From Brevibacillus gelatini (GTDB lineage Bacteria; Bacillota; Bacilli; Brevibacillales; Brevibacillaceae), in assembly GCF_003710935.1 (NCBI RefSeq), contig NZ_RHHS01000046.1, positions 1-64,000 on the forward strand: 64,000 nt of DNA, read 5' to 3'. Shown piece by piece: positions 30,870 through 38,661 of this stretch (positions are counted from its first letter, which is position 1; the number at the start of each line of letters is the position of its first letter). Below the pieces are notes generated by a model. It did no database searches. It worked only from the letters and a program-made list of their open reading frames with translations, and had not been told where the DNA came from. The position numbers and the translations under genes are program-made.

Positions 30870-30916
30870 AAAAAACAGTTACAAGAGGCAGCTAGCTGTT
30901 TGCCTCCTGTAACTGT
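30870..30916 (-). terminator. Terminator overlapping the 3' end of the HD-GYP gene
   Basis: A 16-bp stem (ACAGTTACAAGAGGCA / TGCCTCCTGTAACTGT, one G-U pair) with a 10-base loop ends in six T on the minus strand. Its 5' arm lies within the last codons of the HD-GYP gene. Confidence 0.85.
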
Positions 30917-32229
30917 TTTTTTGGATTCGATTCTTGCCCAATAATGCGCTGCAGTTCCTCTCGCGGAAGTCTTTCCACTATCGCGACAAAATGGCTGGCC
31001 AGTTCCGGATCGAACTGCGTTCCTGCTCCTCTTCGTATTTCCTGAAGGGCTTCCTCGACCGGCAATCCTTTTCGATAAGGCCGATCTGCCACCATCGCAT
31101 CGAACGAATCGGATATGGCCAAAATTCTCGCAATGAGCGGGATCTCATCCCCCTTCAAACCATCAGGGTATCCTCTGCCGTCCATTCGCTCATGATGGGA
31201 TCGTATCGCAGGCAAAAGCTCATGAAACATGCCCGCCTGCAAAATAATTTCATATCCAATCACCGTATGCTGTTTAATCTTATCGTATTCCTCAGGTGTT
31301 AATTTTCCTTTTTTATTGAGAATCTCATCTGCGATGCCAATCTTGCCTATATCGTGCAGGATACCCCCAACATACACTTCCTCCACCTTATCCGCAGGCA
31401 ATCCAATTTCTACGGCAATTTCCTTTCCCCAGTGAGCAACCCGTTGAGAATGTCCGCTGGTATAGTGATCGCGGGCGTCAATGGAGGCTGCCATGGCTGT
31501 CAAAAAATTGTGGTTAAAAGATTTGACCTCTTCAACCTTTTGTTGAAGCCTTTGAAGATTCTCGTAGTAATGATGAAAGACATGGCTAATTGTATAAAAT
31601 GCAATCATCATCGGAATCAATGTCAGTGGTCCGTAAGTCTCTACCAGCCTGGCACCTACGCCTGCTAAAATCATAAGCAATAAATAAGTAGAGGTGAACC
31701 CCTTGGCCATCGCCTTGACTGTTTGGATCCAACTGTTTTGATAGAAGTAAGATATCCCTAATCCACATAACATAAGGTTTACAAACCAGTAAACTACTGC
31801 CAAAAATATATCCGATATGATGGGAGAGATTGTACCGAAACTGTTAATCCACTCATTCAAAGTAGCTACTACCCAAATCGTCATTAGTAGCTGCCCAATG
31901 TTAAAAGCTGCTTTTAAAGGATGAATCCTTCCCAGAAAAGCAATGATAATCGATTCAATTAACGCAGTCCATACCCCTACCCAAACACCGTATAACAAGA
32001 TCCCCGAAAAAATGACAGCATTATTTACTGTCAAAATAGTGTTGGAAATTCGCACAGGCGAAAAACAGGAAAAGATAGTGAGGAGAGTATAGGTAAACAA
32101 TACTCCCCAATGTTCTCTGGGCTCCCATTCCGATATTGAGCTGTAAGAAATACAGATTGCAGCTATAACAAAGCCAAACTGCACTACAATGCCCTTTATC
32201 AGATTTGAGAGATTAATTTTTTGTCGCAT
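30892..32229 (-). CDS. Membrane-bound HD-GYP domain protein, predicted cyclic-di-GMP phosphodiesterase
   Basis: The 445-residue protein has about seven membrane segments in residues 10-215, a short helical linker (QRLQQKVEEVKSFN) and an HD-GYP domain. The catalytic signs are complete: HD at 292-293 in GGILHDIGKIG, HHER at 345-348 and GRGYP at 351-355. Such proteins usually hydrolyse c-di-GMP. The start at 32229 follows AAGGT by seven bases and lies inside the upstream gene by 17 bases, so the two are translationally coupled. The membrane part would be the sensor; its ligand is unknown, and a peptide encoded upstream is a candidate. Confidence 0.85.
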   Translation of the reverse strand: MRQKINLSNLIKGIVVQFGFVIAAICISYSSISEWEPREHWGVLFTYTLLTIFSCFSPVRISNTILTVNNAVIFSGILLYGVWVGVWTALIESIIIAFLGRIHPLKAAFNIGQLLMTIWVVATLNEWINSFGTISPIISDIFLAVVYWFVNLMLCGLGISYFYQNSWIQTVKAMAKGFTSTYLLLMILAGVGARLVETYGPLTLIPMMIAFYTISHVFHHYYENLQRLQQKVEEVKSFNHNFLTAMAASIDARDHYTSGHSQRVAHWGKEIAVEIGLPADKVEEVYVGGILHDIGKIGIADEILNKKGKLTPEEYDKIKQHTVIGYEIILQAGMFHELLPAIRSHHERMDGRGYPDGLKGDEIPLIARILAISDSFDAMVADRPYRKGLPVEEALQEIRRGAGTQFDPELASHFVAIVERLPREELQRIIGQESNPKKQLQEANS

Positions 32230-32764
32230 ATCTTTTACCTTCATGAAGCTGTAATAGCGAGATAGGTTTATTCATCAAACGCTGAACTAGCAAAAAGGCT
32301 CCTAACATAATAAAGATATCCCCAATACTGATTACCCTTGGAATAATCAAGGGCATGTAAATTACATCGGTTAAAAATGGCAAATTCGAACTTTCCGTCA
32401 ATACACTGTGCTTAAAATTCGTTCCGTTGATAACAGGCTCTAAATCATATGGTAACTTTTTTGCTTGCTCCAAATCTATAGGCATTTTTCCATTGTTTGT
32501 CCAAATAGCAATAGCATTTAGAAACCATCCGATCAAAAATATGCGCATGTCTTCGAACTCTCTGTTACATATCAGGAACGCTAATATAAATACATACGCG
32601 ATCGAAATGAAAATGCCTCCCACTGTAGGAAAAAATGCAGCGCAAACTTGGAGAACAATCGTAATGACGAGCAATACAACTTTCTTAAACTTGGGAAATT
32701 CCTTTATTCTCCCCCCTCGTATTAAAGCAACAATAAAAGATAAACAAATTACATCCAAAAGCAT
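32213..32764 (-). CDS. Small polytopic membrane protein (DUF5317-like)
   Basis: This 183-residue protein has about five hydrophobic segments and the cytoplasmic motif RGGRIKEF between helices 1 and 2, features I associate with DUF5317, a family of unknown role often found beside membrane HD-GYP proteins. A loop of about 50 polar residues (PIDLEQAKKLPYDLEPVING and following) separates the last two helices. The ATG at 32764 follows GGAGG by eight bases. It overlaps the HD-GYP gene, so the two products probably act together. The family assignment is from memory of its pattern and is not certain. Confidence 0.6.
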   Translation of the reverse strand: MLLDVICLSFIVALIRGGRIKEFPKFKKVVLLVITIVLQVCAAFFPTVGGIFISIAYVFILAFLICNREFEDMRIFLIGWFLNAIAIWTNNGKMPIDLEQAKKLPYDLEPVINGTNFKHSVLTESSNLPFLTDVIYMPLIIPRVISIGDIFIMLGAFLLVQRLMNKPISLLQLHEGKRYATKN

Positions 32765-32786
32765 GCCGCTTGCCTCCAAAGATTTA

Positions 32787-32817
32787 AGAAAAAACACCAC
32801 TCAAGCAAGCGGTGTTT
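32787..32817 (-). terminator. Terminator or attenuator after the 25-residue peptide gene
   Basis: AACACCGC / GTGGTGTT forms an 8-bp stem with one G-U pair and an 8-base loop, followed by TTTTC on the minus strand. It lies between the small peptide gene and the DUF5317-like gene. Partial read-through would give a high peptide-to-receptor ratio. Confidence 0.6.
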
Positions 32818-32831
32818 CCTCGAAAAATTTA

Positions 32832-32909
32832 TTATCCGACATGGAAGTTTGCAGAAGTAGCAGCAACAATCGCTACCACCATCAAGATCGCTGCGAACCA
32901 TTTTTTCAT
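32832..32909 (-). CDS. 25-residue exported peptide, candidate signalling peptide
   Basis: An excellent ribosome binding site (AAGGAGGGG, eight bases from ATG) starts a 25-codon frame. The product has the build of a bare signal peptide: MKKW, a hydrophobic core (FAAILMVVAIVAA) and a possible signal peptidase site after TSA, which would release NFHVG. Cleavage after VAA would give TSANFHVG. Without cleavage it would be a single-span membrane peptide. It lies between the tandem leader RNA and the DUF5317-like/HD-GYP pair. I know of no named homologue. Confidence 0.65.
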   Translation of the reverse strand: MKKWFAAILMVVAIVAATSANFHVG

Positions 32910-32934
32910 CTCGATTTCCCCTCCTTACGTGCAT

Positions 32935-33020
32935 AGTGGAGAAAGCTGGCTTCGCTACTGGTTTTCAATCAGAGGCCAAGCGACCAGGTACAGCCTCTGC
33001 ACCGTCTTTCCTTTCGCACT
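32935..33020 (-). ncRNA. Structured leader RNA element, copy 2 (candidate riboswitch aptamer)
   Basis: On the minus strand the element is closed by a stem P1 (AGUG-GAAAG with CUUUC-CACU, one bulge), contains a hairpin P2 (GCAGAGGC... / GCCUCUG) whose 16-base loop UGUACCUGGUCGCUUG is identical to that of copy 1, and then the single strand CCAGUAGCGAA, also identical. CUGGU in the loop can pair with ACCAG downstream to make a pseudoknot. The element ends about nine bases before the Shine-Dalgarno sequence of the 25-residue peptide gene. Confidence 0.7.
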
Positions 33021-33022
33021 GG

Positions 33023-33095
33023 TTGCGAGAAGGGCGGATTCGCTACTGGCTCCATACAGACCAAGCGACCAGGTACAGTCTGTATTTCCTCGCAA
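33023..33095 (-). ncRNA. Structured leader RNA element, copy 1 (candidate riboswitch aptamer)
   Basis: P1 is a perfect 7-bp stem (UUGCGAG / CUCGCAA). Inside it lie hairpin P2 (AUACAGAC / GUCUGUAU) with the conserved 16-base loop and then the conserved CCAGUAGCGAA strand. P1 and P2 differ in sequence from copy 2 but pair in both, while the loop and strand are identical: the pattern expected of a selected RNA fold. I could not match it to a riboswitch class I know. Confidence 0.7.
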
Positions 33096-33108
33096 CTTTC
33101 CTGACTAT

Positions 33109-33138
33109 ATTTTACACATAAGTGTCAAAATTCGGCAA
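33109..33138 (-). promoter_or_regulatory. Promoter of the leader RNA / peptide / HD-GYP unit
   Basis: On the minus strand TTGCCG and TAAAAT are separated by 18 bases. A perfect TTGACA lies within the spacer (33123-33128) but has no -10 box at a normal distance. Transcription would start about ten bases before copy 1 of the leader element. Confidence 0.5.
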
Positions 33139-33198
33139 TGATAGATTCGTAGTCTATTGGATTTAATTCCGATTAGTTCTATCCGACTGGCACTATGT

Positions 33199-34170
33199 TC
33201 ACACCAGCGCTGCCAAAATCGCCTTTTGCGCATGCAGGCGATTTTCCGCCTGATCGAAGATGACGGAGCGCGATCCGTCGATGACGCCTGCGGTCACTTC
33301 CTCGCCGCGATGGGCTGGCAAGCAGTGCAGGAAAAGGTAATCGCGGTCTGCTTCTGCCACCAGTTCTTCATTCACCTGGTATCCGGCAAACGCCTTCATC
33401 CGCACTTCATTTTCCGCCTCGAAGCCCATGCTGGTCCAGACATCTGTGTATACAGCGTCCGCCCCTGCGACTGCTTCTTTCGGATCGTGCGTCACCATCA
33501 TTTTTCCGCCGCTCTGTTTCGCGTACTTGGCGGCCTTTGCCACGATGGCCGCATCCATCTCATAGCCGGCAGGTGTCGCCACACGCACTTCCAGGCCGAG
33601 CAAAGCGGCTGCGAGAACGAGCGAGTTGGCTACGTTGTTCCCGTCGCCCACATAGGCGAGCTTGACGCCTTTGAGCTTGCCTTTGTGCTCCCAAATGGTC
33701 AGCATGTCGGCCAGAGCCTGGCATGGATGGTACAGGTCGGTCAAGCCGTTGATGATCGGGATCGAGGCGTGCTCGGCAAGCTCTTCCACATAGGAGTGGG
33801 AGAACGTGCGGATCATGATCGCGTCCACGTAGCGGGACAGCACCTTTGCCGTGTCGCTGATCGGCTCTCCGCGGCCCAGTTGCAGCTCTTTTCCGCTCAT
33901 GAACATGCCCAGCCCGCCGAGCTGGTGCATCCCTACTTCAAAGGAAACGCGCGTGCGCGTCGACGCCTTGTCAAAAATCATTCCCAGCGTCTTGCCCTGC
34001 AAAGGCTGGAACGGCTGTCCCAGCTTTTGCAGCTGCTTGATGTGCGCCGCGAGATGGAGAAGCTCCATCAGTTCGTCGCCGTTAAATTCATCGACACGCA
34101 GAAAGTCTTTTCCTTTATGCTTTTGCAGGGGCAAGTTTTGAAAGTGTTCCAATATCTTCACTGGCTGCAT
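33199..34170 (-). CDS. argF: Ornithine carbamoyltransferase
   Basis: ArgF makes citrulline from ornithine and carbamoyl phosphate. The 323-residue protein has the carbamoyl phosphate loop DKASTRTRVSFE, the MIRTFSH segment and the ornithine-site HCLPAHRGEEV. The ATG at 34170 lies inside the end of carB, an overlap of 56 bases, with AGAGGTGG upstream. The carbamoyl phosphate made by CarAB is thus used by the next gene product. Confidence 0.97.
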   Translation of the reverse strand: MQPVKILEHFQNLPLQKHKGKDFLRVDEFNGDELMELLHLAAHIKQLQKLGQPFQPLQGKTLGMIFDKASTRTRVSFEVGMHQLGGLGMFMSGKELQLGRGEPISDTAKVLSRYVDAIMIRTFSHSYVEELAEHASIPIINGLTDLYHPCQALADMLTIWEHKGKLKGVKLAYVGDGNNVANSLVLAAALLGLEVRVATPAGYEMDAAIVAKAAKYAKQSGGKMMVTHDPKEAVAGADAVYTDVWTSMGFEAENEVRMKAFAGYQVNEELVAEADRDYLFLHCLPAHRGEEVTAGVIDGSRSVIFDQAENRLHAQKAILAALV

Positions 34171-37100
34171 GAGAGCCACCTCTTTTCATCATAATGGACT
34201 TCACATATAACGAGAATGTATCTGTTGCACAGAACAGCGGAACTCCTTGCTGCACCATCCGGCTGCGCAAGGCAAATCCTCTTCTGCCCTGTTGATTTCC
34301 TTTTGTAGCGGTGACTAGTGCAAAGGCTGCCTGTTCTTTTTGCAGCAGTTGGTTCCAGGCTGCCTCATCTTCCACGACATGCTTGACCGCAACGCCGGAT
34401 GCTTTCAGCCAGTTGGCCGTGCCCGCCGTCGCTGCGAGCGTGGCGCCATCTGCCTGAAGCTGCCCGATCAGTTGACCGATCTCTTCCTTCTTGTCCGCAT
34501 CCGCCAGGGAGATCATGACGAGCTGACCGTTTTTCCAGTCGCCGTACAGGTTGTCTTTGAAGGCAAATGCTTTTCCTGCCGCTTCCTCAAACGTCCGTCC
34601 GAGTCCGAGTACCTCTCCGGTCGATTTCATTTCCGGGCCGAGTACCGGGTCCACGCCGTTCAGCTTGATCGTCGAGAACACAGGAGCTTTGACGACGGCA
34701 AAAGGAATCTCAGGCAACAGCCCGGTTCCGTAGCCCATGTCCGCCAGCTTTTCTCCCAACTGGGCGCGCACAGCCAACTGGACCATCGGGATGCCCGTCA
34801 CTTTGCTCGTGATCGGCACCGTCCGGGATGCACGCGGGTTAACCTCCAGCACATAGACGGTATCGTTGTCGATGACGAACTGAATGTTGAGGAGACCGAC
34901 CGCTTCCATTTCCCGTGCGATTGCTTCTGTGTAGCTGGCAATTTTGTGCTTGATCTCATCCGAGAGCGCCGGAGCCGGGAACAGCGCCACGCTGTCGCCA
35001 GAGTGAATGCCCGCTTTTTCCACATGCTGGAAGATGCCCGGGATAATGACGGACTGCCCGTCGCAGACCGCATCGACCTCTGCTTCCCGGCCTGGAACGT
35101 ATTTGTCCACCAGGAGCGGGAAAAATGCTTCGCTTTGCGGATGATGGAGCCATTCGTTAATCGTCGCTGTCAGCTCTTCGAGATTGTTCACGACTACCAT
35201 GCCTTGCCCGCCGATGACGTAGGAAGGCCGCATCAGAACCGGGAAGCCGATTTCCTCCGCAATCGCTGTTGCATCTTCCAGGGACGAAACACCTTTGCCC
35301 GGGATATGCGGGATGTTCAGCTTGCGCAGCATCGCGTAAAACAGCTCGCGGTCCTCTGCGCGCTCAATCGCGGTCAGCGCTGTGCCCATGACCTTCAGCC
35401 CTGCTTGCTCCAGCTTTGCCGCCAGATTGATGGCCGTCTGTCCGCCGAACTGAACCATGACGCCCTCTACCTGTTCGCGCTCGGCGACATGCAGCACGTC
35501 TTCTACATGCAACGGTTCAAAATAAAGGTGGTCGGCTGTTTCGTAGTCCGTACTCACCGTTTCCGGGTTGTTGTTCACCACGATGGCTGCGATTCCGCTT
35601 GCTTGCAGCGCTTTGGCGGCATGCACGGAGCAGTAGTCAAACTCGATGCCTTGTCCGATGCGGATTGGCCCGGAGCCGAGCACGAGCACTTTTCGCCCGG
35701 TCAGCGTTTCTGCTTCGTCTACACCTTGCCAATCCGAGTAGTAGTATGGAGTCTGCGCATCAAATTCGGCTGCGCACGTATCGACAATTTTGTAGGTTGG
35801 CGTGATGCCTGCTTGCTCGCGCTGTTGTTTGATTTGCTGCGGCGTTGCTCCTACCAGCGAAGCAATCGTTTCATCCGCGAAGCCGCTGCGCTTTGCCGCA
35901 AGCAACAGCTCTGGCGAAAGCGTACTGCTGTCGTGTGCGGACAGCTCTGCCTCCAGATCGACGATTTTGCGCAAGCTACGCAGGAAAAACGGATCGACGC
36001 CTGTGAGGCTGTGCAGTTCTGCTTCTGTGAAGCCTTTGCGAATCGCTTCGGCAAAAACGAACAGGCGGATGTCGGTCGCGTCCTGCAACGCCTGTGCAAG
36101 CTGCTCGCGCGTCCAGGTGGAAAGCTCCGGACGGGACAGGTGCGTGCAGCCCTGCTCCAGCGAACGAACGGCTTTCAACAGTCCCGCTTCCAGATTGCGG
36201 GCAATCGACATGACTTCGCCTGTCGCCTTCATTTGTGTCCCCAGCTTGCGATCCGCATGCGGGAACTTGTCAAACGGGAAGCGTGGAATTTTCACCACGA
36301 CGTAGTCCAGTGCCGGTTCAAAACTGGCGTAGGTGTAGCCGGTAATCGGGTTGATGACCTCATCCAGCCCGTAGCCCAATGCCAGCTTGGCCGCGATCCG
36401 CGCGATCGGATAGCCCGTCGCCTTGGAAGCGAGCGCACTTGAGCGGCTCACCCGCGGATTGACCTCAATCAGCACATAGCGGTCTGAGTGCGGATCGAGC
36501 GCAAACTGAATGTTGCAGCCACCGACGACACCGAGCGAGCGAATCACTTTTGTCGAGGCGCTGCGCAGCATCTGATACTGCCGATCTGTCAGCGTCTGCG
36601 ACGGCGCGACGACGATACTGTCTCCCGTGTGAATGCCTACGGGGTCGAAGTTTTCCATATTGCAGACGATGATGCAGGTGTCGTTTGCATCCCGCATGAC
36701 TTCATATTCGATCTCTTTCCAGCCTTTGACACTGCGCTCGATCAGAACCTGCCCGATGGGGCTGGCAGCAATTCCGCCCGCTGCGACCTTGCGCAAGGCT
36801 GCCTCGTCTTCCGCGATACCGCCGCCTGCACCGCCCAGCGTGTAAGCAGGACGGACGATGACGGGATAGCCGATCTTGTTGGCGAATTCGATAGCCGCCT
36901 CGACAGATTCCACGGTATCGCTCTCAGGAATAGGCTCGCCGATTTGCTGCATCAACTGCTTGAACAGTTCGCGGTCTTCCCCGTTTTGAATGGCGGCAAG
37001 CGGCGTACCCAGCAGTTGGACGTTGTACGCTTCCAGCACGCCTGCCTCTGCCAGCGCAACAGCAAGATTCAGTCCCGTCTGTCCGCCCAGTGTAGGCAAA

Positions 37101-37357
37101 AGCCCGTCGGGACGCTCTTTGGCGATAATCGCTGTCACCGCTTCGACCGTGAGCGGTTCCAGGTAAACTTTGTCTGCGACCTGCTCATCGGTCATGATCG
37201 TCGCCGGGTTGTTGTTCACGAGGACAACCTGCACGCCCGCTTCCTTCAGCGAAAGGCAGGCTTGCGCGCCGGCGTAGTCAAACTCTGCTGCCTGGCCGAT
37301 GACGATCGGGCCGGAGCCGATGACCAGAACTTTATGAATGTGTGGCAATTTAGGCAT
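34115..37357 (-). CDS. carB: Carbamoyl-phosphate synthase large subunit (arginine-linked)
   Basis: The 1080-residue protein has two homologous ATP-grasp halves; the first starts VLVIGSGPIVIGQAAEFDYAG and the second VLVLGSGPIRIGQGIEFDYC. The metal and ATP segments VLIEVNPRVSRSSALASK and VLEVNPRASRTVPITSK appear in turn. A shortened C-terminal MGS-like domain follows (about 930-1070). Position between carA and argF marks it as the arginine-specific enzyme; the pyrimidine copy would lie elsewhere. It starts eight bases inside the end of carA. Confidence 0.96.
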   Translation of the reverse strand: MPKLPHIHKVLVIGSGPIVIGQAAEFDYAGAQACLSLKEAGVQVVLVNNNPATIMTDEQVADKVYLEPLTVEAVTAIIAKERPDGLLPTLGGQTGLNLAVALAEAGVLEAYNVQLLGTPLAAIQNGEDRELFKQLMQQIGEPIPESDTVESVEAAIEFANKIGYPVIVRPAYTLGGAGGGIAEDEAALRKVAAGGIAASPIGQVLIERSVKGWKEIEYEVMRDANDTCIIVCNMENFDPVGIHTGDSIVVAPSQTLTDRQYQMLRSASTKVIRSLGVVGGCNIQFALDPHSDRYVLIEVNPRVSRSSALASKATGYPIARIAAKLALGYGLDEVINPITGYTYASFEPALDYVVVKIPRFPFDKFPHADRKLGTQMKATGEVMSIARNLEAGLLKAVRSLEQGCTHLSRPELSTWTREQLAQALQDATDIRLFVFAEAIRKGFTEAELHSLTGVDPFFLRSLRKIVDLEAELSAHDSSTLSPELLLAAKRSGFADETIASLVGATPQQIKQQREQAGITPTYKIVDTCAAEFDAQTPYYYSDWQGVDEAETLTGRKVLVLGSGPIRIGQGIEFDYCSVHAAKALQASGIAAIVVNNNPETVSTDYETADHLYFEPLHVEDVLHVAEREQVEGVMVQFGGQTAINLAAKLEQAGLKVMGTALTAIERAEDRELFYAMLRKLNIPHIPGKGVSSLEDATAIAEEIGFPVLMRPSYVIGGQGMVVVNNLEELTATINEWLHHPQSEAFFPLLVDKYVPGREAEVDAVCDGQSVIIPGIFQHVEKAGIHSGDSVALFPAPALSDEIKHKIASYTEAIAREMEAVGLLNIQFVIDNDTVYVLEVNPRASRTVPITSKVTGIPMVQLAVRAQLGEKLADMGYGTGLLPEIPFAVVKAPVFSTIKLNGVDPVLGPEMKSTGEVLGLGRTFEEAAGKAFAFKDNLYGDWKNGQLVMISLADADKKEEIGQLIGQLQADGATLAATAGTANWLKASGVAVKHVVEDEAAWNQLLQKEQAAFALVTATKGNQQGRRGFALRSRMVQQGVPLFCATDTFSLYVKSIMMKRGGSHAASEDIGTLSKLAPAKA

Positions 37358-38456
37358 ATCTCTTCGCTCCTACTACACGCATCGATTGCAAGAATTGGTG
37401 GAATATATGGGACGTATCGCTCGGTCCTGGGTGCGCCTCCGGGTGGTACTGCACGCTGAAAACGGGCAGGCTCACATGGCGCAGCCCTTCGACAGAGCCA
37501 TCGTTTACATTGCGGTAAGATACGGTGAGCTGGCGTTTGTCCAAAGATTCCTCCTTGACGACGTACCCGTGGTTTTGCGAGGTCATGTACACCTTGCCAG
37601 TCACCAGGTCTTTCACCGGATGATTGCTGCCGCGATGACCGTACGCCAGCTTCTCGGTTTTGCCGCCGTACATCAGCGCCAGCACCTGGTGTCCGAGACA
37701 GATGCCCAATGTCGGGTACTGCTCAACCGCTTTTCGCCATTCGCTGCAATACGCCAGCAGGTGCTCCGGGTCGCCAGGGCCGTTGGAAAACAGCAGGCCG
37801 TCCGGCGCGAGCGCGTTGATTTGCGCAAAAGAAGTGTCGAACGGTACAACCGTCACACGGCAGCCCAGCTCCAGAAGCGAATCGAGAATCGATTTTTTCA
37901 TCCCGAGATCGATCAGCACGACATGCTCTCCGGTTCCCGGGTAACGTTCGATTTGCTGGGTGGATACATTGGCTACCAGCGATTTTTTCGCATGCTTGTA
38001 GCGCAGGGACGCAACCTCTGCCGCTTGCATCGGCTGATCGGAAATGACCCCGAAGACCGGACCGTTTTGCCGGACGCGCTTCGTAATGGTTCGGGTATCG
38101 ATTCCGGCCAAAATCGGGAAGCCGAATTCTTCTGCCGCCTGGGCCAATGTTTTCGTCGATTGGTAGTGACTCGGCTCGGTGCACAGCTCGCTGACGATCA
38201 TCCCCGTCAGAGCCGGCTTGGCCGCTTCGTAGTCGCTTTCGTTAATGCCGTAGTTGCCGATCAGCGGATACGTAAAAGTCACGATCTGGCCTGCAAAGGA
38301 AGGGTCTGTCATGACTTCCTGATAGCCAGTCATTCCTGTATGAAAAACCACTTCGCCGAAGCCGTCAATCGGCGCTCCGTAAAGCTGGCCCGCAAATACT
38401 TCTCCGCTCTCCAGCGTGAGGTATCCCGTTCCCAGCGATTGATTATCTCTAGTCAT
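37350..38456 (-). CDS. carA: Carbamoyl-phosphate synthase small subunit (arginine-linked)
   Basis: CarA is the glutaminase that feeds ammonia to CarB. The 368-residue protein has the N-terminal CPSase domain (GYLTLESGEVFAGQLYG, TGMTGYQEVMTDPS) and the class I amidotransferase domain with the Cys nucleophile in GICLGHQVLAL and the closing QYHPEAHPGP. The ATG at 38456 is chosen because of GGAGAGGAG upstream; an earlier ATG at 38528 has no ribosome binding site. Confidence 0.95.
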   Translation of the reverse strand: MTRDNQSLGTGYLTLESGEVFAGQLYGAPIDGFGEVVFHTGMTGYQEVMTDPSFAGQIVTFTYPLIGNYGINESDYEAAKPALTGMIVSELCTEPSHYQSTKTLAQAAEEFGFPILAGIDTRTITKRVRQNGPVFGVISDQPMQAAEVASLRYKHAKKSLVANVSTQQIERYPGTGEHVVLIDLGMKKSILDSLLELGCRVTVVPFDTSFAQINALAPDGLLFSNGPGDPEHLLAYCSEWRKAVEQYPTLGICLGHQVLALMYGGKTEKLAYGHRGSNHPVKDLVTGKVYMTSQNHGYVVKEESLDKRQLTVSYRNVNDGSVEGLRHVSLPVFSVQYHPEAHPGPSDTSHIFHQFLQSMRVVGAKRYA

Positions 38457-38569
38457 TGATGAAGCCACTCCTCTCCAATAGGCAAGAGCCAACGCCTTTT
38501 GGCGCATCTGTTCAGGTGTATAACTCATTCACGTTCATGTCGTTCATACCGAAACTTTATGCAACTCTT

Positions 38570-38604
38570 TGTATTAATATACATTCAGCATTATAAAAAT
38601 GCAA
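38570..38604 (-). promoter_or_regulatory. carAB-argF promoter with two ArgR/AhrC boxes
   Basis: TTGCAT (38599-38604) and TATATT (38576-38581) are 17 bases apart. A perfect ARG box (TGTATTAATATACA, 38570-38583) covers the -10, and a 12-of-14 box (38590-38603) covers the -35. The centres are 20 bp apart, as upstream of argG and argC. Confidence 0.8.
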
Positions 38605-38638
38605 CGAGTTTTTTGACTTTGCGTACTCGTTGCATTTT
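38596..38638 (-). terminator. Terminator of argCBD whose 3' arm overlaps the carA promoter
   Basis: A perfect 14-bp inverted repeat (AAAATGCAACGAGT / ACTCGTTGCATTTT) with a 15-base loop follows argD on the minus strand and ends in TTTTTATAA. Its 3' arm contains the carA -35 box and most of the distal ARG box. Confidence 0.75.
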
Positions 38639-38661
38639 GGAAAATCAAGCCATATGCGCGG

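Noticed and set aside
32945-33085. The two direct repeats as a CRISPR remnant
   Set aside because: There are only two copies, the conserved parts are split into a loop and a strand with varying stems between, and no cas genes lie nearby.
32935-33095. Reading the tandem leader element as a known c-di-GMP-I, c-di-GMP-II, glycine or guanidine riboswitch
   Set aside because: The conserved bases of those classes, as I remember them, are not present, although the tandem layout and HD-GYP context are suggestive. An Infernal search would decide.
34340-36442. Plus-strand open frame of 700 codons opposite carB
   Set aside because: Antisense shadow of carB with no start signal or family motif.
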